DNA from: Lachnospiraceae bacterium Marseille-Q4251
GTDB taxonomy: Bacteria; Bacillota; Clostridia; Lachnospirales; Lachnospiraceae
Assembly: GCA_018223435.1 (NCBI GenBank)
Contig: JAGTTO010000001.1
Location: forward strand, 2,108,001 to 2,172,000
DNA: 64,000 nt
Direction of reading: 5' to 3'
Under the pieces are notes generated by a model that was not told the origin of the DNA, did no database searches, and worked only from the letters and a program-made list of their open reading frames with translations. This document shows positions 26,000 through 34,378 of the stretch, piece by piece; within the stretch, counting starts at the first letter, position 1, and each line of letters opens with the position of its first letter. The translations under genes were made by a program, and so were the position numbers.

Positions 26000-26554
26000 C
26001 TACTTCAGATCTTCTTCGATGCTCTTCCAGATATAATCTGCAGCAAAGGCAGAACCTTCCGCTGATGCATGCGCTCCATCTTCATAATACATCTCTGTCT
26101 CTGGATGGGCCTCACGGTAAGCCCACCAGTTTTCACCCACAGGTGCCAGAAGAGCGCCGATCTCTTCCGCAATCTGTTTGTTGGCCGCCGTCATACGGGG
26201 CTGAACTTCTTGTTCCTCTTTCCTCGCCCAGGTCATGTAGATCACCGGTTTACTTTTGGCTTCCCGGATCCATTGATTTAACGTACGGACCGCTCCGAAA
26301 AACTTTTCTTCCGGACCGAAGGGATGGGAAAATTCCTGAAGCACGACATAATCATAATGTCCGTACAGAATGTTAAAACGGACATCCGGTTCCTGTACAT
26401 GCTGTTCCAGATACCAGCCGCCATGAGCAATCATCGTCACTTCACAGTCAAAACCTGCTTTTCTGGCTTTTTCTGCCACCATAGCCGGCATATCATTAAA
26501 ATAGGTATGGCTGTTTCCAATAAATAAAATTCTAAGTGTTCTTTTCTCTTCCAT
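26000..26554 (-). CDS. SGNH/GDSL-like hydrolase
   Basis: The product is 184 aa and cytoplasmic. Block I is ILFIGNSHTYFNDMP, with serine as nucleophile. A conserved glycine region is IAHGGWYLEQH. The C-terminal DGAHASAEG holds the Asp-x2-His pair. The family acts as esterases or acetylhydrolases, often on carbohydrates; the substrate is not evident. GAGAGGTAAG precedes the ATG. Confidence 0.75.
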   Translation of the reverse strand: MEEKRTLRILFIGNSHTYFNDMPAMVAEKARKAGFDCEVTMIAHGGWYLEQHVQEPDVRFNILYGHYDYVVLQEFSHPFGPEEKFFGAVRTLNQWIREAKSKPVIYMTWARKEEQEVQPRMTAANKQIAEEIGALLAPVGENWWAYREAHPETEMYYEDGAHASAEGSAFAADYIWKSIEEDLK

Positions 26555-26731
26555 CTGTCTTACCTCTCTTTCCTGACAACTCCCGCCCGGCAGGCACAGG
26601 CGGCATCAGATCTTTTTCTCCAACGGATATCTGCAGATCGCTCTGCTGCAAAGCAGCTCACACAATCCCATAAATGTCAATATCTGTATCAATAACCACA
26701 AGAGCCGAATCGCAATTTTTCAAAACGCGCT

Positions 26732-27664
26732 CTATAATAAACACTCGGCAAAGTCCTTTTTCTGTTTCTGCTGCTTCAAAGAATTGTATTCTCCGGGATT
26801 GCACCCGAACTGTTTCCGAAAAGCGCCGGCAAAACGGCTGGCATTGCTGAAGCCTACCATATCTGCGATCTGGGTCATCGGATACCGACCGCTCTGAACC
26901 AGGGAAAAGCTCTGATTCACGCGATATTCTTCCAGATATTTCGTGATGGTTTTCCCTGTCATTTTCCGAAACAGACGGCAGCAAACCTCTCTGGAAAGAT
27001 GAACCTGATCTGCCAGCTCTTTCAACGATACCACAGATTCGGAATGTACATGAAGATAATCCAGCATCTGTTCCAGCCTCTCCAGTTCTCTCTGGCTGGC
27101 CGGAACCACATTTCGAAACTCCGTGCCATGTGCGGAAAAAATCAGGCCAAAGGCTTCGCAGAGCAGTCCCTTGATCCTCAGTTCATAACAGAAGGGTTTC
27201 TCTTCAAAAAGTGTATCCACTTGGTTCAGCTTTTTCAAGGCTTCCCGGCTCCACTCCTCTTTTCCTGTAAGCAGGATACAGGGAAGGGCAGAATTTTGCA
27301 AAAAAGGCCGGAAACAGTTGCGTTCCACATCACTTCCCAGATCTCCATAAAGAAAATCCGGTCGCACAAGGATCGTTGTATACAAAGTACGGCTGTCATC
27401 TGTGGAATCACAGCTATGAGGGACATTTCTGTTCAGAAGGAGACCTTCTCCCGGATGCACCTCATAATTTTTCTGATAGACCTGGTATCTGTCCTTTCCC
27501 AGACGGGGCAGACTGATCTCAAGCTCATTATGCCAGTGGATCGGGACATTTTTTCCCTCAAACATCCAGAGATCATCGTGATTTACTGTCATGGGAAAGG
27601 TCTCTGAGCCATGTGCACAGAGTTCCCGCTTTGTATCATCTACCAGTATTTTTTTCTTTATCAT
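26732..27664 (-). CDS. AraC-family transcriptional regulator with cupin domain
   Basis: The product is 310 aa. An N-terminal cupin-like ligand domain (PIHWHNELEISL; EGLLLNRNVPHSC) is followed by two helix-turn-helix motifs near the C-terminus (VSLKELADQVHLSREVCCRLF; MTQIADMVGFSNASRFAGAF). The start at 27664 follows GGGAG with eight bases spacing; the frame stays open further upstream without a site. It is divergent from the MATE transporter gene and is a natural candidate to control it. Confidence 0.85.
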   Translation of the reverse strand: MIKKKILVDDTKRELCAHGSETFPMTVNHDDLWMFEGKNVPIHWHNELEISLPRLGKDRYQVYQKNYEVHPGEGLLLNRNVPHSCDSTDDSRTLYTTILVRPDFLYGDLGSDVERNCFRPFLQNSALPCILLTGKEEWSREALKKLNQVDTLFEEKPFCYELRIKGLLCEAFGLIFSAHGTEFRNVVPASQRELERLEQMLDYLHVHSESVVSLKELADQVHLSREVCCRLFRKMTGKTITKYLEEYRVNQSFSLVQSGRYPMTQIADMVGFSNASRFAGAFRKQFGCNPGEYNSLKQQKQKKDFAECLL

Positions 27665-27851
27665 CTGCAGTTCTCCCATCGTTTGTAGAATTGCCGAACT
27701 GTCCTGCCGCGGATCACTTTGCAGCCATCCGCTTTGGTGAAAAAAAGCCGTTCGTACCTGCACGATATGGCTTCTGCCCACCGAAATCCGCTGCAAAACA
27801 GCTTACTTTATTATAACTTCCATGTACGGAATATACAAGAAGGAGGTTCTT

Positions 27852-29201
27852 ATGTCCCGCTCAAAAAAAGAAATGGATCTGACAGTCGGAGATCCGTTCC
27901 GCTCCCTGCTGAAATTTGCGATCCCTGTGATCCTTGGAAATCTGTTTCAGCTTTTCTACACCCTGGCCGATACCATGATCGTAGGAAAAACACTCGGAGC
28001 TCAGTCCCTGGCAGCCGTAGGCTCCACCAGTATCATCATCTATTTTGTGTTCTGTTTTATCAACGGTTTTACCGGTGGCTTCGGCATCTGTCTGGGCCAA
28101 CGCTGCGGTGCCAAAGATGAAGCCGGCATGAGAAAAAGCGTAGCCGTCTCCACGCTCTTAAGCATTGCATTTACAGTCTTCCTCACTCTGATCTGTTGCC
28201 TTCTGGCTCATCAGATCCTGATCTGGATGCAGATCCCCTCCGATATCTCAGGAGAAGCTTATGACTACATGTTCATCGTCCTTCTCGGCACGGGTGCAAC
28301 GGTCTTTTACAACCTGATCTCCAACATGCTCCGGGCTCTGGGAGACAGTAAAACGCCTTTATATTTTCTGGTCTTCTCTTCCATCCTGAATATTTTTCTG
28401 GATCTGCTTTTTATTGTCCCCTTTCGTATGGGTGTCGGCGGAGCTGCCTGGGCTACCATCCTTTCCCAGCTTCTCTCTGCCATTTTAAGCCTTGTGGTAG
28501 GACTGAAAAACTTTCCGGTCCTTCATCTTCACCGGGAGGATTTCCATGATCTGAAAGCAAGTGCTGTCCTTCACCTGAAGACCGGCTTTCCCATGGGCTT
28601 TCAGATGTCCGTCATGTGCATCGGTCAGCTGGCCATGCAGGCCGTGGTAAATGGTCTCGGAACTGCCGCTGTGGCCGGTTATACGGCTGCCTCCAAAGCG
28701 GACCAGCTCTCCGTACTGGTAAATAACGCCATGATGACGGCCATTTCCAACTATGTGGCCCAGAACTTCGGAGCCGGAAAGAAGGACCGGATTCAGCAGG
28801 GCGTGCGCGCCTGTCTCATCCAGACAGAAGCCTTTAATCTCGTCATGTGTATCGGAATCCTTCTGCTGCGCCATCCGATCGTGCAAATGTTTCTTTCTGA
28901 TCCGACAGCAGAGATCTATCATTATTCCGACGCCTACCTGACCATTGTTGCACCCTTCTATTTCCTGCTGGGTCTTCTGGCTGTCTACCGTACCTCCATC
29001 CAGAGCATGCAGAACGGCCGGGCTCCCTTCGCAGCCTGTATGATCGAGCTTGTCATGCGTATCTTTGCCACCATCGGTCTTTCCGGCCTTATCGGTTATA
29101 CTTCGGTCTGCATTGCCAGTCCTCTGGCCTGGTTCGGTGCCTGTGCCCTTCTGATCCCGGTCTACTACCGGATGATGAAGAACCCCTTACTCTTCCAGTG
29201 A
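27852..29201 (+). CDS. MATE-family efflux transporter
   Basis: The product is 449 aa with twelve predicted membrane helices in two similar halves. The N-terminus, GDPFRSLLKFAIPVILGNLFQ, continues YTLADTMIVGKTLG, the standard MATE opening. QNFGAGKKDRIQQGVRACL starts the second half. It exports drugs or metabolites using a cation gradient. The ATG at 27852 follows AAGGAGG; two terminators follow the gene. Confidence 0.9.
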   Translation: MSRSKKEMDLTVGDPFRSLLKFAIPVILGNLFQLFYTLADTMIVGKTLGAQSLAAVGSTSIIIYFVFCFINGFTGGFGICLGQRCGAKDEAGMRKSVAVSTLLSIAFTVFLTLICCLLAHQILIWMQIPSDISGEAYDYMFIVLLGTGATVFYNLISNMLRALGDSKTPLYFLVFSSILNIFLDLLFIVPFRMGVGGAAWATILSQLLSAILSLVVGLKNFPVLHLHREDFHDLKASAVLHLKTGFPMGFQMSVMCIGQLAMQAVVNGLGTAAVAGYTAASKADQLSVLVNNAMMTAISNYVAQNFGAGKKDRIQQGVRACLIQTEAFNLVMCIGILLLRHPIVQMFLSDPTAEIYHYSDAYLTIVAPFYFLLGLLAVYRTSIQSMQNGRAPFAACMIELVMRIFATIGLSGLIGYTSVCIASPLAWFGACALLIPVYYRMMKNPLLFQ

Positions 29202-29214
29202 TACAGCTCTTCAC

Positions 29215-29262
29215 AATCCCCTGCTTACTGCATTTTTGGGCGGAAGCAGGGGATTATTTTTT
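29215..29262 (+). terminator. Rho-independent terminator after MATE gene
   Basis: AATCCCCTGCTT (29215-29226) pairs with AAGCAGGGGATT (29244-29255) and is followed by ATTTTTT. Confidence 0.88.
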
Positions 29263-29273
29263 CTGTAATAAAA

Positions 29274-29320
29274 AGAGAAAGCCCGCATGATATATAAACT
29301 CTCACGGACTTTCTCTTTTT
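29274..29320. terminator. Second, bidirectional terminator
   Basis: AGAGAAAG (29274-29281) pairs with CTTTCTCT (29309-29316), with extra CCG/CGG pairing inside. T runs occur on both strands, so it can also stop transcription of the DUF362 gene from the other side. Confidence 0.7.
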
Positions 29321-29404
29321 GATCCTCTTACAACAAAAAATTTGGGCTCCCTATTGATACCTGTGAACTGCTTCCTTACAAAGCAATTCACACACTTCTA
29401 CCTC

Positions 29405-30529
29405 TTATTTGATCCTTTTCAGTTCATACTGTCTGGTTCCCAGACCAATCTTTTCTGCCTGATCCAGGGTCGCCTTCCATTCGATGTTTGGATTGGAATC
29501 CTTGAAATGGTCGTGATGACAGTGCCAATCCGGCTCCGCCAGATGCTCACCCAGCTGACTGTCTGCGATCGGTGTCGCCTTCAGACAGGCATCCGCACAG
29601 GCCTGATCCAGAGCAACCGGATCAAAGCTTGCAAACATTCCGATATCCGGAAGGATCGGTGCGTCATTTTCCCCATGGCAGTCACAGTTGGGGCTGATGT
29701 CCTGCACAAGAGAAATATGGAAACAGGGACGGCCATGACAGACTGCCTGGGCATATTCTGCCATCTTCCGGTCCAGAAGCTCATTTGCGCTGCTGTTGGG
29801 GTTATATACGGCATCAAAGCTGCAGGCTCCGATACAGCGGCCGCAGCCTTTACATTTATCATAATCAATGACTGCTTTTTTATCCACATAAGTGATCGCA
29901 TCGCTTCCGCATTCTTTTGCACAACGACGGCAGCCACGGCAGAGTTCTGTATGGATGGTCGGTTTTCCGCTGGCATGCTGCTGCATCTTTCCTGCACGGC
30001 TTCCGCATCCCATACCAATGTTCTTAAGGGCACCGCCGAATCCGGTGGTCTCATGGCCTTTAAAATGGGTCAGACTGATAAAAATATCCGCATCCATAAT
30101 GGCATGACCGATATATGCTGTCTTGCAGTACTCTCCGTTTACGACCGGAACTTCTACTTCATCGGTCCCTCTTAAGCCATCGCCAATGATGATCTGACAG
30201 CCTGTGGAAATAGTGTTGAAACCATTGATATTTGCACAGTCCAGATGCTCCAGTGCATTCTTTCTGCTTCCCGGATACAGCGTGTTGCAGTCCGTCAGGA
30301 ACGGCATTCCGCCCTGCTCTTTACAAAGATCTGCCACTGCTTTTGCATAGTTCGGGCGAAGAAATGCCAGGTTGCCAAGCTCACCAAAATGCATCTTTAT
30401 CGCAACGAATTTCCCATCCATATCGATATCCTTAATGCCTGCTGCAACACAAAGTTTTTTCAGTTTCTCCAGCTGGCTCGTACCCACCGGACAACGGAAA
30501 TCGGTAAAGTAAACCATTGATTTTTCCAT
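29405..30529 (-). CDS. DUF362 protein with two 4Fe-4S ferredoxin motifs
   Basis: The product is 374 aa. A DUF362 N-terminal region (MVYFTDFRC; VAIKMHFGELGN; LTDCNTLYPGSR; HFKGHETTGFGGALKNIGMG) surrounds a bacterial ferredoxin insert at about 195-245 with CRGCRRCAKEC and CKGCGRCIGAC, two canonical clusters. It is probably an electron-transfer or iron-sulfur protein of anaerobic metabolism; the precise role is unknown. AAGGAG precedes the ATG. It is an isolated gene. Confidence 0.85.
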   Translation of the reverse strand: MEKSMVYFTDFRCPVGTSQLEKLKKLCVAAGIKDIDMDGKFVAIKMHFGELGNLAFLRPNYAKAVADLCKEQGGMPFLTDCNTLYPGSRKNALEHLDCANINGFNTISTGCQIIIGDGLRGTDEVEVPVVNGEYCKTAYIGHAIMDADIFISLTHFKGHETTGFGGALKNIGMGCGSRAGKMQQHASGKPTIHTELCRGCRRCAKECGSDAITYVDKKAVIDYDKCKGCGRCIGACSFDAVYNPNSSANELLDRKMAEYAQAVCHGRPCFHISLVQDISPNCDCHGENDAPILPDIGMFASFDPVALDQACADACLKATPIADSQLGEHLAEPDWHCHHDHFKDSNPNIEWKATLDQAEKIGLGTRQYELKRIK

Positions 30530-30757
30530 ATTCTGTTTTCTCCTTATCTTGTATGTTCCGGGTTATACATTTTGAAAAATGTTTCCGGACAATCATCTTA
30601 TTTTATAGGAAAAGAATAACAGATTTTTTAAGGCAGTGCAATCTTCCTTTTTCATTTTTTACCGCATAAACCATTGTTGTCTGCGCTCTGTCCGCTTTTT
30701 ACAGAACTTTTCTTCCATTTACTGTCAGCATGAACGCAGATCGCGAAGCGACTGCGT
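30530..30757. other. Intergenic region with a hairpin
   Basis: No gene is seen upstream of the DUF362 start. A perfect 11-bp stem (CATGAACGCAG at 30729-30739 with 30752-30762) stands at its far end and may be a small dispersed palindrome or terminator. Confidence 0.4.
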
Positions 30758-31084
30758 TCATGAGTAAGTAGCGAAGCGGATTGCGAATGTCCGCTTTACT
30801 GTCGTCCCCAGAATCTCTGCTGATTTTCTGCAAAGCATCATACGGCCAAGGAAAATCTCAAAATAGTCATACATGGAGCAGATACTTTCATCGATCTGAA
30901 GATTCAATGCAATCATGGAACGGTCTTTTTCTATTTTCAGTTTTGATTCGGTAACTGCATAATTGACCCGGTCATGGATATCAAACGCTGCCATTTCCTT
31001 CTGCCGGACTCTGCTTTTGTTCCTTCTTTCTTTTGTAGTATTTCCGGCATCCCGTTCGCCTTGCTGATGTTTCACGTGAAACAT
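30758..31084 (-). CDS. Doubtful open frame beginning in parS (MFHVKH...)
   Basis: The frame of 108 codons starts with ATG TTT CAC GTG AAA CAT, i.e. inside the parS palindrome, and has no ribosome binding site. The middle, KEMAAFDIHDRVNYAV then ICSMYDYFEIFLGRMML, looks protein-like, so a gene fragment is possible. I do not recognise a family. The C-terminal end runs into hairpin repeats. Low confidence that it is translated. Confidence 0.2.
   Translation of the reverse strand: MFHVKHQQGERDAGNTTKERRNKSRVRQKEMAAFDIHDRVNYAVTESKLKIEKDRSMIALNLQIDESICSMYDYFEIFLGRMMLCRKSAEILGTTVKRTFAIRFATYS
30768..30783 (+). repeat. 16-bp repeat, copy 1 (inverted mate at 33993-34008)
   Basis: GTAGCGAAGCGGATTG occurs here and, as its exact reverse complement, at 33993-34008. 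The pair brackets the second parS site, the YibE/F gene and the phosphatase gene. Confidence 0.6.
31068..31083. promoter_or_regulatory. parS centromere site, second copy
   Basis: TGTTTCACGTGAAACA again matches the Firmicutes parS consensus exactly. It sits in a 24-bp palindrome (31064-31087) directly after the stop of the YibE/F gene. The two sites are 6.6 kb apart, a normal spacing for clustered parS sites near an origin. Confidence 0.88.
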
Positions 31085-31090
31085 CAGTCA

Positions 31091-32242
31091 TCAGGACTGC
31101 AAAGATGCGGTATTGTTACGTTTTTTCTTTTTTGTGAGCAGCAACGCACTGGTGAGTGCAGTAAACGGTGCAACCGTCACAAGACCGAAACTTCCAACGA
31201 TCGTGTCCAATAATTCTGCTGCTACATATTTGTAGTTCAGGATATTGTCTATCGGTGTTCCCTGTGCCATGAATGTCATCAGAAGTGCTATATAACCTCC
31301 GGAATAAGCCAGCAGAAGCGTTGTTGTCATCGTTCCCATTGCGGCTCTTCCGACATTCATTCCGGATTGGGCCGCTTCCTTCCAGCCAATATCCGGTTTC
31401 TTTCCGATCACTTCATTTACTGCAGAAGTAATGTCTACCGAGAGATCCATCATGGCGCCTGAGGCTCCAATGAAGATTCCGCTCATATAAATCTGCGAAA
31501 GATTCAGACTCTGATACCCGGCATAGAGAAGGCTTTCCGAGTATGCCATAACGGCGCCATGGATTTTAAACGCATCCGTGAAAATGCAGCCCATAACACA
31601 GCTTACCAGTACTCCAAGAAGTGCACCGGATGATGCTGCAAGTGTTTTTCTGTCAAATCCATAGACCAGAAAAATGATCAGAAATGTCAGAAATGCGGTC
31701 AGCACGATTCCCCACCAGATCGGATTTGCACCTTTCAGATAGGCAGGTGTCAGGATCTTCCAGATTGCCAGAATGGTAATCATAAAAGAATACACTGCCC
31801 GCAAACCGGTTCTTCCGGCAAAGCCGATCAGAAGTAAAACAAAAATTCCTGCAAGCAGAAGTTCTTTGTCCAGGCGATAGTGATCACTCATCATAACGGA
31901 AAGAATTTCTCCGTTGCTATAACTGATCACTACCTGTGCAATGTCTCCTTCCTGGAAAATTTTATCCGCTTCCAGTGAACCGCTCAGCATATTTACGGCT
32001 TTTGTTTCCTCTCCTTTAAACTTTCCTCCGAGGATTTTCACCTTGCAGTACTGCTCTCCGGACTGGATCAGACCATTATTGATCACAGAACTCTCATCTG
32101 TGGAAAGAACCTTTGCTCTCACTCTGTCTGTTCCCTTATAAATAGCAGCATCCTCATAGCCCGTAGGGAGGGCCATGAGGATAACAATCAATAAAATCGC
32201 TATGAGGGAAACAGAACCTTTTCTAATCCTGTCTCTTGTCAT
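31091..32242 (-). CDS. YibE/F-family membrane protein
   Basis: The product is 383 aa. An N-terminal membrane helix (VSLIAILLIVILMALPTGY) is followed by an external beta domain to about residue 125, then at least seven membrane helices including GIFIGASGAMMDLSVDITSAV, a signature of the family. Function is unknown; small-molecule or ion transport has been suggested. The ATG at 32242 follows the stop of the phosphatase gene directly (TAAATG), so the two are translationally coupled. Confidence 0.85.
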   Translation of the reverse strand: MTRDRIRKGSVSLIAILLIVILMALPTGYEDAAIYKGTDRVRAKVLSTDESSVINNGLIQSGEQYCKVKILGGKFKGEETKAVNMLSGSLEADKIFQEGDIAQVVISYSNGEILSVMMSDHYRLDKELLLAGIFVLLLIGFAGRTGLRAVYSFMITILAIWKILTPAYLKGANPIWWGIVLTAFLTFLIIFLVYGFDRKTLAASSGALLGVLVSCVMGCIFTDAFKIHGAVMAYSESLLYAGYQSLNLSQIYMSGIFIGASGAMMDLSVDITSAVNEVIGKKPDIGWKEAAQSGMNVGRAAMGTMTTTLLLAYSGGYIALLMTFMAQGTPIDNILNYKYVAAELLDTIVGSFGLVTVAPFTALTSALLLTKKKKRNNTASLQS

Positions 32243-33778
32243 TTATTCTACTCCTGTAAGTGCCGCCATCTTGTTATAAATATCTGTGTTATCGTAGTAA
32301 CCGACAAACTCATCCTGACCTACTCCCATGGCAAATACTTCTACCGGAAGTCCTGTATGTGCATAGGAGGAGAAGTTGATACCGGACTTATTGTTCAGGA
32401 TATGTGTGATCGTCACAGTCAGCGGTTCGTAGCTTCCATACAGCAGATATTCTTCCTGGCCAAATTCCTCTTCTTCGCCGGTTCTGCTCATGGTTTCTTC
32501 ATACGCAGCCTGAAGCTTCTGATACTCATAATCGGTCATCACAAGGCTTCCTTTATCGTCCGTTCCTTCCGGATGCACATCCTTGCTGTCTGCCTGGTTG
32601 GAGCTTTCTGTGGCTCCATCCGGCGCCTGAAGTCCGAACAGCTCTGTAATATCAGCCATTACGGTGTCAAAATCTGTCTTGTTCTCCTTGTATGCTGCCA
32701 CATAATCGGAATCAAATTTCGCATAGGAGATTTTCTGGTTGCTGATGTTGGTAAGGAAGGTGTCATAATCCGTTCCTGCGAAGCCAATGGTAAGACCACC
32801 GGTCTCATGGTCTCCCGTTACAAGGATCAGGGTCTCATCCGGATGTTCCTTGTAAAACTCCACTGCTTTTCCAACTGCATCATCCATGGCCACGGTATCT
32901 GTGATCGTTGCTGCGGCATCATTTGCATGGCAGGCCCAGTCGATCTTTCCGCCCTCAACCATCATGAAGAAGCCGGTATCATTGTCCAGTACCTCAATTC
33001 CTTTTTCAACATAGTCGGAAAGTCCCCATTCGCCTTCCTCGCGGTCCATGTCATAGCTCATTGCATCGTCGTCTGCAAGCGTTTCATCGATAACGATTGC
33101 TTTTCCATCTTCTGCGGTCAGGCTCTCTGCCTCTGCCTGGGTTTTGATCACTTTATATCCTGCTTCCTCAGCCAGCTGGTACAGATCGGTTTTATCCTTG
33201 TCAGGTCCGGTAGTCTTCTTCAGACCGCCGCCTGCAAAGTAATCGAAATCACTTGCGATCAGCTCCTGACCGATTTCATAATAATTATTTCTGGATGCCT
33301 GATGTGCATAGAAAGCTGCCGGTGTTGCATGGTTTAAGTTTACAGAGGAAAGGATTCCCACTTTGTAACCAAGCTGTTTTTTCAGTTTTTCTGCGATGGT
33401 CTCATAGGAAGTCTCCATCTTCTCATCCATATTGATGGTTCCGCTGTAGGTCTTATGACCTGTGGAAATGGAAGTTGCTGTGGAAGCAGAATCCGGACAG
33501 AAGGATGTGCTGTCATAGGTCTGTGCAGATCCGGCTACCGGGAATTTCATCATGTTCAGCTTGCTTTCGCTGTTGAGGATCTCATCTCCGTCATCTGCGA
33601 TCGCATTCAGATAATAGTTGGTTGTCTGCACCTGCGGATAACTCATTCCATCACCGATGAACAGGAAAATATATTTCGGAGTCTTTGTTCCTTCTTCTGC
33701 TGCCATTCCATGAACAGGTACTGTACAGACTGCCATTGCTGCTGCCAATAATAATGCACCGACTTTTTTTGCTTTCAT
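32243..33778 (-). CDS. phoA: Secreted alkaline phosphatase
   Basis: The product is 511 aa with a signal peptide (MKAKKVGALLLAAAMAV, ending HGMAA). It begins with FLFIGDGMSYPQVQ, the first metal-binding aspartate, and has PDSASTATSISTG with the nucleophilic serine, HATPAAFYAH, MVEGGKIDWACHAND and LILVTGDHETGG for the remaining metal ligands. It releases phosphate from esters outside the cell. The ATG at 33778 follows AAAGGAG; an upstream in-frame extension lacks a site. It leads an operon with the YibE/F gene. Confidence 0.92.
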   Translation of the reverse strand: MKAKKVGALLLAAAMAVCTVPVHGMAAEEGTKTPKYIFLFIGDGMSYPQVQTTNYYLNAIADDGDEILNSESKLNMMKFPVAGSAQTYDSTSFCPDSASTATSISTGHKTYSGTINMDEKMETSYETIAEKLKKQLGYKVGILSSVNLNHATPAAFYAHQASRNNYYEIGQELIASDFDYFAGGGLKKTTGPDKDKTDLYQLAEEAGYKVIKTQAEAESLTAEDGKAIVIDETLADDDAMSYDMDREEGEWGLSDYVEKGIEVLDNDTGFFMMVEGGKIDWACHANDAAATITDTVAMDDAVGKAVEFYKEHPDETLILVTGDHETGGLTIGFAGTDYDTFLTNISNQKISYAKFDSDYVAAYKENKTDFDTVMADITELFGLQAPDGATESSNQADSKDVHPEGTDDKGSLVMTDYEYQKLQAAYEETMSRTGEEEEFGQEEYLLYGSYEPLTVTITHILNNKSGINFSSYAHTGLPVEVFAMGVGQDEFVGYYDNTDIYNKMAALTGVE

Positions 33779-33849
33779 AATAATCTCCTTTACACAACTC
33801 GTTGTAACTGCAAAATGAATCTCTTTCACTTCTTTTCTTGACGATGCCT

Positions 33850-33892
33850 ATTATAGAGGGGCTCTGTAAAATCTCCATTTGTCCAAAGTTAA
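33850..33892 (-). promoter_or_regulatory. Phosphatase promoter with possible Pho boxes
   Basis: On the minus strand TATAAT (33850-33855) lies about 70 nt before the start codon without a good -35. Upstream are TTAACT (33887-33892) and TTTACA (33865-33870), 16 bp apart. That spacing equals a gap of one 11-bp PhoP repeat. A phosphate-starvation activator replacing the -35 is therefore plausible but unproven. Confidence 0.35.
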
Positions 33893-33992
33893 ATCTATAT
33901 AAGATTTCTGCCTGTTTTTGATATAGAAACTTTACATAGGGGGGATTCTTCCCTCTGTCCATATGTTATACTTTGCTACAAACGGATCTTCT

Positions 33993-34008
33993 CAATCCGC
34001 TTCGCTAC
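33993..34008 (-). repeat. 16-bp repeat, copy 2 (inverted)
   Basis: CAATCCGCTTCGCTAC is the exact reverse complement of 30768-30783. Confidence 0.6.
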
Positions 34009-34086
34009 CTGCCCGTAACCAACTCTACCTTGCAGCAGCCGTCATACCGGCACGCTACCCTCACCTGAATAAAGGAGTGCAAAAAA

Positions 34087-34300
34087 ATGAAACACCCCAA
34101 GAATTTTCGTGTTGTAAATCTACTGATGCTTACCGTTGCAGGAATCGTAAATGCCTTTGGGATCACAATCGACCGATCCAAATGCACCATTATTATCACA
34201 GATCATCCGGATGAAAGACATCGTACACAACATTGATCCGCTCGCTTATATTACGATCAGTGAAGTCGCGGATATCTTTTCCAGCAACAACAATCAGTGA
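34087..34300 (+). pseudogene. YitT-family gene remnant with internal deletions
   Basis: The start at 34087 has AAAGGAG and reads MKHPKNFRVVNLLMLTVAG, like the first helix of YitT membrane proteins. It then jumps to IDRSKCTIIITDHPDE, a DUF2179-type segment, and after a frame change to MKDIVHNIDPLAYITISEVA then DIFSSNNNQ, the normal YitT C-terminus, ending at 34300. The remaining membrane helices are missing. At least two deletions have occurred, so this is a relic. Confidence 0.7.
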
Positions 34301-34312
34301 GATTTTTCGGAT

Positions 34313-34371
34313 AAAAAAACCATGGAAAAATTTGCCTTCTGTCAGAAGTTCTTGTTTTTCCATGGTTTTTT
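34313..34371. terminator. Terminator after alpha-mannosidase gene, copy 1 of a repeated terminator
   Basis: The stem AAAAACCATGGAAAAA with TTTTTCCATGGTTTTT encloses a smaller CTTCTG/CAGAAG hairpin. The loop TTTGCCTTCTGTCAGAAGTT is almost identical to that at 41057-41112. It serves the minus-strand mannosidase gene. Confidence 0.85.
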
Positions 34372-34378
34372 CTTTACG

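Noticed and set aside
30758..31084. MFHVKH frame considered as a firm gene
   Set aside because: Its start is generated by the parS palindrome and lacks a ribosome binding site; listed only at low confidence.
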